Positions 11,924 through 24,424 of a stretch of DNA of 64,000 bases are shown here, in pieces (position 1 is the first letter of the stretch; each line of letters opens with the position of its first letter). The notes beneath the pieces were generated by a model. It saw only the letters and a list, made by a program, of their open reading frames with translations. It had not been told where the DNA came from and did no database searches. The stretch is taken from NCBI GenBank assembly GCA_004369045.1, contig ML213522.1, forward strand, positions 189,775 to 253,774, read 5' to 3'. The position numbers and the translations under genes are program-made. The DNA is from Heliocybe sulcata. Taxonomy: Eukaryota > Basidiomycota > Agaricomycetes > Gloeophyllales > Gloeophyllaceae.

Positions 11924-11935
11924 GGTTATGAGCCC
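11924..11935 (+). other. Primer-binding site, complementary to the initiator-tRNA anticodon arm
   Basis: Directly after the LTR is GGTTATGAGCCC. This is the reverse complement of the anticodon stem-loop of eukaryotic initiator tRNA-Met (GGGCTCATAACC). Drosophila copia and its relatives are known to prime from a half initiator tRNA rather than from the tRNA 3' end. The sequence match is direct; the use as a primer is inference from the family. Confidence 0.75.
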
Positions 11936-14736
11936 AACGCTTTAGGACTCTCAAATGGCACTTTTAGCCCGTCATCTGCGCTCTAGAGGTACATCCAACC
12001 TCATCTGGACCCATCCATCCTCCATCCATCTCCAATTCGACTTTTCACACCTTCTACTGGTCCATCCAGACTGCAGAACGTCGAATTCGGTCTCCTATCG
12101 CTGCTATACGCTTTTTCGCTGCGCGATTTCGCCTAGGAACGCTTCCGGACGCCCCAGGACTGCTTTCTGAGCTTCTACTCTTCTGCTTTCGCTCCAACTC
12201 GTCTTTCTGAGCTCTTAGCACTCGCTACTGCATTCCACGCTCATCCTACACTGCTATCGCTCCCATCGACGCCCCATCGTTCTACATCGCCCTACGTCGT
12301 TCCGTCGTCATGTCTACCACCAAGCGAACGTTCCCTGACCTCGGGGAGCGAAACTACGGCGCCTGGGCTGACAACATGGAGGCCTTCCTGAAGACTCTCG
12401 ACTTCTGGGATGTCACCAGCAACCCCAGCGCTGCACCCTTGCCCGCTGACACGACCAACGTCACCCCGGAGGAGCGTAAGGAGATTAGGGACTGGGAGAA
12501 GCGCAAGGCGCAGGCGGCAGGGCATATATGGTTGGCGATTGAGGACACGCAGAAGGTGCATGTGAAGGAGGTGAAGGACAAGCCGGACTTGATGTGGCAG
12601 TGGCTGCGGGATGTGCACATCCAGCAGAAACCAGGTGCGCGCTTCAATGCCTATGACTCGCTCCTCAGCCTCCGCAAGGAGGAAGGGGGGACCCTCGTCG
12701 CTCTCGCTGCTCGCGGGGACAAGGCGCTGCAGGATATCAAGGCCCTGCGCCCTGCTACCTTCACCATCGACCAACTCGACGACGACCTCGCTGCTATGGC
12801 TCTCATCCGCGCTCTTCCCTTCCGAGTACAACAGCTTTGTCTCCTCCCTGCTCCTCCTCGACCCCCCCGACTGCACCAAGCTCCACGCTGCGTTCCAAAA
12901 CAAGGAGTCCCAGCACACTACTCGCAACGTCGACACCACGCTCGCTATGGGTCCCCTCGCTGCCGCTGGCCCCAGCACCTCTTCGGGCGTATGTTGCACG
13001 TTCTGCGACTACGAGGGGCATCTGGAGGCCAACTGCAAGTTCAAGGAGAATGCAGACAAGGTGCAGAAGGTCAAGATGGCTGAGCATCACCAGGATCGCC
13101 GTGGGGGCAAGAGGAAGGCTCAGGGTGCGAACGAGGCGTCTGAGGACGTTGGCAAGTCTGCTAACGTCGCCGAGTATGCTGGCAAAGCAAGTGTTGCCCT
13201 CTCTACTGCTGAGCACTCCTCCTGGCTCTCGTCTCCGGCAGCGGGCAACTGGAACACGGATACAGGTGCTACTTCACACATGATGCCTCATCGTCACTGG
13301 TTCATCTCCTACTCGCCCCACATCGTCCCAGTCCGTCTTGCCAATCATTCGATCATCTACTCTGCTGGGATGGGGTCTGTGATGTTCGAGCCGGTCATTA
13401 GAGGGTCAAAGGCGGCAGCTGTACTACTACACGATGTCCTTCATGTTCCTCAGCTTGGGTCCAATCTACTATCTGTTTACCATCCATCTTACCAAGGCCA
13501 AAGGCTATCGCTGCGAGATCCAGGGCGCGTCTGCCGCGTTCTACCTCAACGACAAGCTGGTCTTCACCGCGTCTGTCAATGATCGCAACACCGGGTACTT
13601 GGATGGCCGTACTCTGGTTGGCACATCGCACGACGCTTCACTAGCGGACGCTGCACCACTCGACTTAGCGCTTTGGCACCATCGTTTATCTCATGTGAAC
13701 TACGACTACGTCCAGCGTATGAAAGATAAGCAGCTTGTCCAAGGCCTCACCATCCGCTCCTCTGCCACTCCAGACCCCATCTGCGAACCATGCATTGCTG
13801 GTAAGCAGCACCATCACGACGTCCCACAGCACGCCACACGCCCTTCCTCTCCGCTCGACCTTGTCGTCTCTGATCTCAAAGGTCCACTGCCTACCGCCTC
13901 GTACGAAGGTTTCCACTACTGGATTACCTTCATCGACGCTCATACGCGCTACTGGACTGTTGCATTCCTGCTGGAGAAGAGCGACGCCTTTGCTGCCTTC
14001 AAGGTCTTCAAGGCGCAGGTTGAAAATGAGCTGGGAGCAAAGATCAAGTGCACTATGGATGATAAGGGTGGCGAGTATGTGGGACGTGAGTGGGAGGAGT
14101 TCTGCCGCAAGGAGGGAATTGTGCGCAAACACACTGAGACGGACGAGCCGTATCAGAACGGTATTGCGGAGCGCACTAACCAGACGATTCAGGCTGCCGT
14201 GACTGCGATGCTCTTCGAGGCGAAGCTCCCGGCGTCATTCTGGTCTGTTGCCGTGCACTGCTTTGTTCATGTCCAGAACCGTGTTCCTCGCGCGACGCTC
14301 TCTGGTGCTATTCCCTACTTGCTCTGGAAGAAAGGCAAGAAGCTGGACGTGTCCTATCTTCGTGTCTTTGGCTCTCTGGCCTACGTCCTCATACGCAAGA
14401 AGCAGCGCAAAGCGCTTCAACCCCACATGCGCAAGTGCATCTTCGTTGGGTATGCTGCTGGTACACATGCTTGGGTATTCTGGGATCCTGCGGAGCGCAA
14501 GTTCTTCAACAGTTCCAATGCTGTCTTCGACGAGCGCTGCTTCCCTGGCAACCACCGGAACATTAGCCCGTTCGGTGAGCCTGTTGAGTCAGTGGATGTA
14601 CCCGATCCGGGGGGAGATGACAAGCTCCCTGTGGATGTACCGGATCAGGGGGAGACGACGACGATGACGATGCTCCGTTACCTCCACCTAGACCTCGCAC
14701 TCCTTCGCTGGCACCTGCTCAGCCTCCTGCACCCCC

Positions 14737-15115
14737 TGTCGGCATCCGTGCCTACGAGGTCAGCAACACTCAAGACTAGTGCAAAACAAAATGAGCTCTT
14801 GCCCGGGATTGAACCTGCAGCCTCCAGGTAGGTGCTCTTACCACTACACCATTTGACTGTCACTTACCTCTTTGACTTGGACCTCTTAGCTACTCTTTCT
14901 TCCTCACTTTCCTATTTTGTCTATACAGTTTCAAGCCACTTCCCATGCTCTGCAAAGAGCGAAAACAGCGCTGAGTCAAGCTCTCTTCTTCATCCAACTT
15001 AATAGAGCTTGACTCAGGTATGTCTTTTGCATGTCATGTATTTATCCAACTTAATAGAGCTTGACTCAGGCTTCCCTGTGCGCTGTTTGAGACCTCCAGG
15101 CTTCCCAGCTTGATA
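14737..15115 (+). repeat. Internal solo LTR in the right Copia copy
   Basis: A 379-bp LTR is flanked by the 5-bp duplication CCCCC (14732-14736 and 15116-15120). It lies at the same position between integrase and reverse transcriptase as in the left copy, and in the same orientation relative to the element. The clean target duplication shows it arrived by integration and later lost its internal region. A fossil insertion. Confidence 0.9.
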
Positions 15116-16820
15116 CCCCCACAAATCGATCCGGCACCATTGCCACCTCCCGCAAGACGCTCGACATGCTCTACACGTCAGCGCGGCTCTTTGAACAAGA
15201 GCATGCTCCAACGCCGCAATGCAGCTCCTCCTGGTACCAGAGTCTCTCCTGCTGTGCCGGATGCTCGTATCAAGTCCGAATCACCGTCTCCGGATCCCCT
15301 TGCGCTCCCAACACCTCCTCCCGCCTCAGTTGAAGAGTTCTTGCCAGACGATTCCGTGGACGAGGATGAGCTCAACATCAGACCTGAGGATGAGGGCAAT
15401 GCCAACTCAGCAGCTGCGATGTCTGCGGCACTGGACTACCTTCTGGACGGCCAAACCATTGAGTACTGGTCTTTAGACGAGGCGCTGAACTTCGCTTTTG
15501 AGTCTGTTGTCCAGAACACTTGTGAGGGCCGGGAACACGCCGGAGAGCCGCGTACGTTCCACGAAGCGATGCAGCGTCCGGAGGAAGAGCGCCAGCAGTG
15601 GTTGAAGGCTGCACAAGATGAGATCCAGTCTCCAGTCGAGAACAGGACCTTTGAGCTCGTTGAGTGCCCTCCTGGCCGTAAGGCTATTGGCAGCCGCTGG
15701 GTGTTTCGTGTTAAGCGCAACACGGATGGATCCATCGAGCGTTACAAGGGGCAACTGGTCGCGAAGGGCTTCTCACAGCGTCCTGGCATTGACTACAATG
15801 AGATGTTTGCTCCTATGCCCAAATGGGTCTCGCTGCGCACTACGTTGGCACCGGCTGCTCTGGAGGACCTGGAGCTCGAGAGCATCGATATCTCGACCGC
15901 GTATCTGAATGGTACGCTGGAGGAGGATGTCTACATGAAGCAGCCGGAGGGTTTTGATGAGAAGGGACCAGGGTGGGTTTGGAAGCTGCGTAAGTCACTG
16001 TACGGACTGAAGCAGGCTGGACGTCGCTGGCATGAGAAGCTGAACGAGGTCTTGACTGCAAAGCTGGGCTTCACTCGACTCACTTGCGAGCACAGTGTCT
16101 GGGTATCGCAAGGACGACGCACGTATCATTGTTCCTGTCTTTGTCGACAATATGACCATTGCGCTAAGTCTAAGGCTGCCATCAGCAGGTCAAGGACGAT
16201 CTCTGGCAACACTTCAAGCTGCGCGACCTTGGTCCAACCTCTTGGCTTCTAGGCATCAAGATTACTCGTGACTGCTCTGCCCGATCCCTTTCCATCTCCC
16301 AGCGCCAGTACATCCTCGACATCTTGCAGTGCTTCAACATGGCTGACTGTGACTCGGTGTCAACGCCTATGGATCCTGGTCTCAAGCTGAGTGTTTCCAT
16401 GGCCCCCCAGACCAAGGCTGAGGTTTGAAGTGGACTGTCAACTACAAGCTTACTTATGCTCCCTCATCATCGACTGCTCTTTTCACGACCTTCACGGATG
16501 CTGACCATGCTGGCAACCCAGACAGCGGTTGCTCTACTAGCGGCTACGTTGTCAAGATGGGCACTGGTGCTACCTCCCGGTCTAGCTGACTTCAGTCGAT
16601 TGTGATGCTGTCAACCACTGAGGCTGAGTATGTTGCTGCCCTCTCTGCTGCTCAAGAGATACTCTGGCTTCGCAACTTCCTTGAGGAACTTGGCTACCCC
16701 ACTTGCGGTCCCTCTATGCTCCACATTGACAACCAGTCGGCACTATAAGTTGCCAAGAATCCGGAACACCATGATGGACGCATAAAGCACTTGGACTTGC
16801 GGTTCTACTGGCTGCGCGAC

Positions 16821-17066
16821 TGTAAGGGCTGGCAAGGCTGCACGTTGTTGAAGGGAGTTCCAAAGCAAATATATACACTCATAAGCACTAGATACATCCA
16901 CTAACAATATCTAAGGGCTTACCTGCACGTTGTTGAAGGGAGTTCCAAAGAGGAACAGGTTAAGGGACCCTTCAACAAGTGCAAAACACAAGTGGCCGCT
17001 CTGTGTGACATGTGACGTCACATCACGGTGGCTGAAAGCGAAGGTGGCTGCAGGGGAGCCCTTACA
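16821..17066 (-). repeat. Gypsy 3' LTR
   Basis: A 246-bp LTR with short inverted ends (TGTAAGGGCT ... AGCCCTTACA). It joins the RNase H region of the right Copia copy on its left. On its right (17067-17090) lies a C-run of more than 20 bases on the plus strand, which is the G-rich polypurine tract in element sense. Confidence 0.85.
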
Positions 17067-20000
17067 TCCCCCCCCCCCCCCCCCCCCCCTTCTAGGTCGC
17101 GGCAACCACGACACGAAAAAAAGAAAGGAAAATAAGAAAGAGAAGAAGTGAGACCATTTGAAAAGAAATAGAGTATTAAAATGACCGTAGAAAAGAATAA
17201 ATTAAATCACACCATTCATCCCCACATCTCCACCGTCCATCGGCCACTTAACCATCGCCTGCGAGAGTGCTGCAAAGGCGACCGCATTGATCTGTCTTAG
17301 AGCAGAAGAGTGTTGCTGATGGAACTTGGCAACTTCCTTCGGCACATGGTCCAAGAATTCTGCTGGCTCCCAGGTGTTCTCCTCAGGCCCATACCCCTTC
17401 CATTTGACCAGGTATTGAAGCTTCAGGATGACGGTTGCTGGTGAGGTTCAAAACCCATGTGCAAATGTCGCCCAGTATCGACCATGAAGGCGTCTGCTGG
17501 GTAGAAATGTGGAGGTGGTTGTTGTACGTGAACTCACCCATAGGCAGCAGCTGGTCCCAGTCATCCTGACGCTCACTCACAAAGAGCCGAAGGAAGCCCT
17601 CTAACTCCTGGTTCACCCGCTCTGTCTGACCATCGCTCTGAGGGTGGTAAGCAGTGGAGTTGCTGATCTTGATCCCCAGGAGGCGATACAGCTCACACAT
17701 GAAGTCCACAACAAACTGCGGACCACGGTCAGACAGGACATCGGAAGGGAGTCCATGGTGCTTCCAAACCTCGCACAAGAACAGGTGCGCAGATCCTTCG
17801 GCATCAAGAGTTGTGTGGGTCGGGATGAAGTGGGCGTGCTTGGAGAGGAGGTTGATGACCACCATCACCGCATCGTAGCCATGCACTTCAGGCAGCTTGA
17901 CAATAAAGTCAACACTAACCTTACTCCAGTGCTCCAGCGGAGTTTCGGTCGGGACAAGTTCACCAAAAGGTGGACAGCGTCGCACCTTGATGCGCAGGCA
18001 GAGGTCACAGTGTCTCGTATATTCCCCAATAAAACGAGACATCTGTGGCCACCAGTAGTTCCGAGACACCAGCTCGAGCGTCTTGAAACGTCCTGGGTGC
18101 CCAGCGATCACTGAGTCGTGGTGCTGCTCGACAATCCAGTGGCGCAAGTCATGCATCGGAGGGACATAGATCCAACCACGGAAATAGAGGAGCCCCTGCC
18201 TCTTGTCCCACTCGCGACTACGCACTGACCACTCACCAGACTTACGCAACTCAAGGACAGCCTTCGCAATAGGTTCCTCCAGTTCATCGTGCCTGACTGC
18301 GAACTAGATGTAGCGGAGGACCTCGGACTCGTCACCCACTGCGGTGAGACCAGAGAGAGTGGCAATGACAAAGGACTCCGGCTTCAGAACAACGACATTG
18401 TCATTGTCGGCAGCCCCATCGCCATGATCTGGACGCCAAGAGAGTGCATCGGGCTTACTCATGGAAGCACCTGGCCAGTGGTGGAGGGAGTAGTCGAACC
18501 TGGCGAGGAAGAGCACCCATTGTGCTTGATGACAGTTGACTTTCTGAGCGCTCTTGAAGTACTCCAGGTTCTTGTGGTCCATCCAGATCTCGACAGGGTG
18601 CTTGGCACCTTCAAGGAAATGTCACCACTCCTCAAGGATGCGCACAATTGCCAGCATTTCCTTGTCATAGATCTAGTAGTTCTGCTCCACAGTGTTAAGG
18701 CTCTTGGAGTAGAAGGCCATGGGATGCCACTTGCCATCTTCCTCCAACTCCTGCTCGAGCATGCCACCAGTCGCAAAGTCCGAGCTGTCAGCCAAGACAC
18801 GGAAAGGACGATTGTCGTCAGGAAGGGCGAGAACAGGAGCGGAAGTGATCAGCTTCTTCAAGAGGTCGAAAGAAGCCTGCTCCGTCTCTCCCCAGGAGAA
18901 CTTCACAGCAGCACGCGTAAGGTCAAAGAGAGGGCGCACGTGCTTCGAGAAGTCCTTGATGAACCGGCGATAGAAGTTGATGAACCCCAGGAATGAGGAC
19001 ACCTCCTTCTTGTCCTTGGGTGTCAGCCAATCCGTCACTCCCGCAACCTTGACCAGATCCATCTTCACACAGTTGTGAGAGATGATCACAGCCAGGTACT
19101 CAACCTCCGTCTTCCTGAACTCACACTTGTCCACGTGCAGGTAGAGCTTGTTCTGATGCAACCGGTCCAGCACGATGCGAGTGATCTGACGATGCTCTTC
19201 GACGTCCTTGGTGAAGATGAGGATGTCATTGAGATAGATGCAGATTGACCCTTCCATAATGCGGTTGTAGAAGATGTTGTTCATCATCGTCTGGAATGTC
19301 GCCAGGCTGTTGTTCAGACCAAAGTACATGACGAGCGGTTCGAAGAGACCACGGTTGGTACGGAAAGCCGCTTTCCACTCATCACTGTCTTTGATCCGGA
19401 CGTTGTTGAAGCCCCAGCGGACAATGAGCTTGGTGAAGTACTTTGCACCTCGCAAGCGGTTGATGAGGTCACGATGAGAGGGAGAGGGTACTGGTTCTTC
19501 ACCGTCATGGTGTTCAGCTTGCGGTAGTCCTGGATGAAGCGAAGGCCACTGTCCTTCTTCTTAACAAAGAAGACGGGAGAGGCAATAGGAGACTTGGAGG
19601 GCCGGATGCATCCCGTCGCAAGGTTCTCTTCCAGGAACTCATCGAGTGCAACTTGTTCGACTGGAGAGAGCAGGTAGACCTTGGACTTGAAAAGCTCCGC
19701 ATCCGGGGTGAGCTCGATTGCATGGTCCCAGCGCTTGCGACCTGGCAGGATGTCGAAGGACTCCTTCTCGAAGACATCCTGGAACTCGAAGAATCACTCA
19801 GGGAGACCGTCTGAGGGATCGCGGACGGTGTTCTTTGCATGGGCTTCTGCAAGGTGTTGTGAGATGGTTGAAGTAGCCTGGATGAACTCCTCCTCGGGTG
19901 CAAGGGTGGTGACGAAGATGCAATCACCTTCCTCCAAGTCCTCCTTGTCTATGCCATGCTCAGTGGGCAGAGGGTCAAACTCGGGTTCCTCATCCTCCTC

Positions 20001-21807
20001 ATCCTCGATGTGGACGTTAGGGGCAGGTCCCAACTGCAGAGCCAGCTTGCGCTTCTGATTGAGGCGACGAGCGGCGAGGCAGAACTTCCTCTCCTGCTGT
20101 ACCTCCAGTCTGCATGCCTGGCAACAAGCGGGGCAGTGCGTCATAGCGACCTTGCCAGTTGGCCAGTCCACATCTGGGTTGTGCTCACGGAGCCAGCCAT
20201 GCCCAAGAATGATATTGTGTTTCCCGAGCCTGGTCACCGCAAGGTTGATGCACTCTGTATGGTTGCGGTAGTGGAGGACCATGTCAACAATCTCTTCAAT
20301 CGAACCTTGCGAGTGGGCAAACCCTGTTCACAAACGTAGGCCAGACTGATGTATCCGGCACTAGTTGCACTGCTGTCGATCAGAGCATCGGTAGAAACCA
20401 CCTTTGCCGTCTGCGTAGACTCTAGCTCCACCTTGATGCTGGTGGAACGTGCTCCGGGGATGGCAGAGACAGTGTACTTGCGTGGAAGCTTACACTCCCA
20501 ACGTGGTAGCAGATGGTACAGAATGAGCTTCTGTTGAACAACTGGGGGCGGAGGTGCAAGTGTGGAAGCAACTACCTCAGGAGCGACTTCTGCCGAAGGG
20601 GGCTCTAGGGGATCAGAGGCCTCTTCGACAGGGAGTGAGGCGAAGCGGTTGGCAGATGGAAGAGCTGGCCGAGAGGTTACAATGACTGCAGGTGCTGGCA
20701 GTGGTTCCACGATTGGGGCAGGCTCAGGAGGGGTCTGATCCACAACTGTTGAGCTGAAAACCTCGCTCTCACAAATGCTTTGAGCGTGGTGCTTTGCTGC
20801 AGAGATCCACCCTTCGAGGTCCGAGTCAGAAGGACAGCCCAATGAGGTGGCTAACGGGGTCTCGATATCAGGGTGAAGACCGCAGCAGAAGTTCAGGACG
20901 TTCAGGGATGCGAGTCCTGGATCCGAAGAGCATAACTGGGCAAGGGGGAGCAACCCATGGAACGAGTCGATATACTCCTTGATCGAAGATGAACCCTGGT
21001 AGCAGTTGGTGCCTACCAAGGTTAAGGCTGCATCCGCATGTTCGTAGGGGGAAATGAACTCGCGTGTGAACTCAGCCTCAAAACCAGCCCAGTCCTCGAA
21101 GTAGGGGCTGCCAGTCTCGCGCTCGACCTCGTAGAGGTTTGTCACAAAGTCCGCAGCTCGCGCAGACTTGAAGAAGCCAAGCGCCCATTGGATCCTCGTC
21201 TGGTCATTGGGGAAATGACTGGGGTTGGTGCAGACGAGATTCCAGAAGTGCCGAGCATACTGCCGCTTCCCATCAAAGTCAGGGGGATTGGGGAAGCGTA
21301 GAGGTGCGAATGGGGAAGTGTTTCCAGGTCCAGGAGTAGGAGACTGGAAGCGCGACAGCACTCCACCATAAAATGATGGGGTAACCGAGGGGGTAGGTGT
21401 AGGGGGTGTGAAGGGTGTGTGGGAAAGGTCACCAGGGTGCGGGGAGACTGGTTCGCTAACAGAAAAGTAGGGGGTATTCGCACCAGAAGCCAGACCAGAG
21501 ACCAATGACAACAACTGATCTAACTTCTCTCTCACACCAACTTCCTCAGCGGCAGCAGCAGAGCTACAAGCCTCCAACTGTTCGAGCCTAGCTAGGATAC
21601 TGGAGGTGGTCACAGCGTCCATAGTTGGCCCAGGGAATGGGTAGAGAGGCCGTATGCTTCTGCACAAAGGAGGGGACTATATGATCCAACTGGAAGGGCC
21701 ACTGGGTCTTGACTACCTGTAGTAAAGGAACGCTGACAGCCAGATGCCAGTGGCAACCTCTAAGTGTGGAATAAAGTCCAGTCCTTCAAAGAGAAACCTG
21801 TTCCTGC

Positions 21808-22073
21808 TGTAAGGGCTACCTTAACAACCAGTGAGCTGGCAAGGCTGCACATTGTTGAAGGGAGTTCCAAAGCAAATATATACACTCATAAGCACTAGAT
21901 ACATCCACTAACAATATCTAAGGGCTCACCTGCACGTTGTTGAAGGGAGTTCCAAAGAGGAACAGGTTAAGGGACCCTTCAACAAGTGCAAAACACAAGT
22001 GGCCGCTCTGTGTGACACGTGATGTCACATCAAGGTGACTGAAAGCGAAGGTGGCTGAAGGGGAGCCCTTACA
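21808..22073 (-). repeat. Gypsy 5' LTR
   Basis: A 266-bp LTR, clearly the same sequence as 16821-17066, with about 20 extra bases near its plus-strand left end and a handful of substitutions. Both LTRs carry a repeated 'gttgttgaagggagttccaaag' type segment twice. It abuts the DIRS-like fragment on the right. Confidence 0.85.
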
Positions 22074-24100
22074 ACCTGGGGCAAGAAAGATCCTCAATGG
22101 GTGAAGTGCGACCCGGAGGAGAGTGGGGGTCACGGGCAAAGCATGACCTGGACTAATAGAGGAATAAGACACTCACAATTTCTGTGACCTCATGGGCAGA
22201 CCCAAAGTGGGTAGGAAAATTGTCAGTATTGATATGGTCATTAGTCGAAGGGTGGTCCCAAGTACCCTTCGAAAGGTTCCTGCAGAGCCTAAGCTTGTAG
22301 GGCTCACTGGGACCCTGCAGCTGCTCCTAGACTGTGAGAGGCGAGCACTAAAATGGGCCAAGGATTTGTTCAACCTCCTCCTTTGAGAAGGGGCCTGACA
22401 TGCAGCCAGCCACTACCTCCTCCGCAAGATGCTCGTCGATAAAGGCGGCATGTTGCTTGCAAGAGGGGTGATTGTCAAATATTACAGTAGAAGTGAAGGG
22501 CCTTGAAAAGTCACCCATAGGAAAGCTGTTGATGAGCTTTTGCAATAAGCCAGAGTGCTGATCAGAGAGACCATGATTAAGAATGCCCTTGTCAAAAGCA
22601 ATCAGGTCATAAGGAGTACAGATCCTATTGGCGATACAACAGCAGCAGGAGGTATCAAGATGAGATGTATAGCAGGAGGAATGGCAGGTAGAACAGGTGG
22701 CTGGAAGATGCAGGTTACTTGTTGGGATTGGCCCTGCAGACAAACTTGAAGGTGTGGTGACCGGAGTGGCTGCAGAAGGAGCAGATATGTTGTCTCCTGT
22801 CACGCCCGCTGTGGGTGCAGTAGGCCGTGTCGCCGAGCATGTTCCAGCACCAGCAGATCTCATTGTCACAGCCCCTGGCAAACAGGGAGCTGTTGCAACC
22901 TTCTGCAAAGATTTGGCTGTTGTCCGCAAATCTGTTGAATGAGCAGTCCAGAACCATATGCCCCTTCTGTGCGCAGACGAGGCAGATGGGCACCGAAGGG
23001 CCACCCCTGTTGTCTGGCTGAAAGGGAGTGCCAAGGCCATGTCCCTGGCCAGCGAATCCACCATGAGATCTGTCTGAAGAAGACCCTTGGGCAAACTTGG
23101 ACTGGAGAGAGTTGAGGAAGGACTTAGTTTGCAACAGCAAGACATTCGCCTCCACCACCTTAGAGTCACCCTCCATCCTCGAGTTGTCACCCAATCTCAG
23201 TCTGATATTCATGCAGACCTCCAGGTACTTGAGGTGGTAGAAAGCGGGATTGAATTCAAAGAGTTCAGAGTGGTATCTCTTGCAAAGAATGACATCAGCT
23301 CTCAGATGGCAGACCAGTTGTCATCGAAGTCCTTGAGGTTGAGGAACCACTGGAAGTGATCAAACCATCACTTGACATAGAGGTCATCACCTATCTTAGC
23401 TGCAAACCAGAGAAAGTTATCTTGACCCTGCCGCTACTCCCAGATCTCCATCTTCCTCTCATCTGGGAGCCAGACAAGGTCCACCATATAGACCTTGTTG
23501 TCCAGTTTCACCTTCTTCATGGAGCTGCCCTCTTTCATGAATTTCCTGAGGGACTTGAGGGTGAAAACCGTGATGAGCATATAGATGTTGTGGTCAGACA
23601 GGTTGTAGAGCTCATCATGGAAGCCAGAGAGCTGAAGAGATTCTCCGGGTCTCACTGACACCTCGCCTGCCATCATGCACAGGGTGTGCTTCCTCTTGCT
23701 CACCGGGACTGACACGTTGTCGGGTGAGCTGAGGATACACTTTGCCCAAGTCTTGGGGGATAACCCCATGAAACCTCTAGGTGGCAGTGGTGGCATCTTG
23801 GATAGGGAAGGCAGAGGTGGTGTGCGGCCATCCAGGGCATCATCTTCTTTGATGCTGATCAAAGACATGTCTGAGGACACACTTGAGAGCCAGTCTGCAT
23901 CCCCAGCAGGATCTTGCGTGCCAGTGCTAGCATCTGCAGCTGTGTCCGGGCCCTGCCTGCTCGCGGCTACCTCTTGGATGGACTGTTTAATAGAATTAGC
24001 AGCCTTCCTTATACCATTCTCTTCCCTCCTCTGAGAAAGACTTAGGCTAGAGACCAGGCCTTCCAGGCCTGAACATTCAGAGACTTGCATTTCTGGCTTG
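22074..24100 (-). mobile_element. DIRS-like retroelement fragment (gag-like region and start of reverse transcriptase)
   Basis: Minus-strand sequence resembles a family of basidiomycete retroelements that I associate with tyrosine-recombinase (DIRS-type) elements. The first region (about 24090-23430) has a conserved unknown domain around CMMAGEVSVRPG and ends KMEIWE. The second (about 23210-22720) has zinc-knuckle-like CX2CX4HX4C and a later CSFCSHSGHHTFKFVC. The third (about 22600-22180) has MSGPFSKEEVEQILGPF and, further on, an FPTHFGSAHEV block typical of the reverse transcriptase entry. The element is cut by the Gypsy LTR at 22073. It is broken (a few breaks), and no recombinase region is in the window. 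The subclass is uncertain; the retroelement origin is fairly secure. Confidence 0.6.
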
Positions 24101-24424
24101 AATATTGAGTCATTGCAGCATCAGTGGAGCTGAAGGAGAGATTAAGTATTAAAGTAGAGTCAGAAGGTGATGGCTAGACAGAGGTACCATAGGCTACAAG
24201 CGATGCAGAGACCAAAGATGAATGCGATGTGCCAAGCAGGTGAGTGTCACATGACTGGGAGAAAGGCGAGGGCACACTGAGCAAGCAGAAAATAAGTTGT
24301 ACATGGGAAGATGCATGCTAAGCACGTGGCACCTTGTGTGTCACTCTTAGCTTGGCTGGACATAAGTCTGGAGCTGTTTGTCCCTCACGTCAGTCTTTGC
24401 GCGGCAACTATATAAATACACCAG

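Larger units (their letters stand above)
11538..16820 (+). mobile_element. Ty1/Copia element, right copy (partial, plus strand)
   Basis: In order the copy has a 5' LTR (11538-11923), a primer-binding site, a leader of about 370 bp, and gag (from 12310). Gag starts MSTTKRTFPDLGERNYGAW and later has a CX2CX4HX4C knuckle near 12990. Then come aspartic protease (about 13200-13400), integrase (about 13434-14740), an internal solo LTR (14737-15115), reverse transcriptase (about 15110-16250) and a shortened RNase H region. It is cut off at 16820 by the Gypsy LTR, so its 3' LTR is absent. It is broken (a few breaks, plus the truncation). Its leader and gag are the only 5' sequences of this family present in full in the window. 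Confidence 0.9.
16821..22073 (-). mobile_element. Ty3/Gypsy chromovirus with flanking LTRs
   Basis: On the minus strand the element runs from its 5' LTR (21808-22073) through gag (from about 21622), aspartic protease (about 20360-19900), reverse transcriptase (about 19500-18700), RNase H (about 18800-18300) and integrase (about 18250-17450). It ends with a C-terminal chromodomain (about 17420-17270, with [17 protein letters not shown]), a polypurine tract and the 3' LTR (16821-17066). Integrase after reverse transcriptase marks Gypsy, and the chromodomain marks the chromovirus branch, whose chromodomains are known to steer integration to heterochromatin. The element is broken (several breaks). 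The bases flanking the two LTRs do not form a target duplication, so its ends have probably been rearranged. It interrupts the right Copia copy. Confidence 0.9.

Noticed and set aside
12354-14863. Many long antisense frames across the Copia copies
   Set aside because: They are shadows of the gag, integrase and reverse transcriptase frames; none has its own motif.
17221-17450. A separate small chromodomain gene
   Set aside because: It lies directly after the Gypsy integrase in the same sense and before the polypurine tract, so it is the element's own C-terminal chromodomain.
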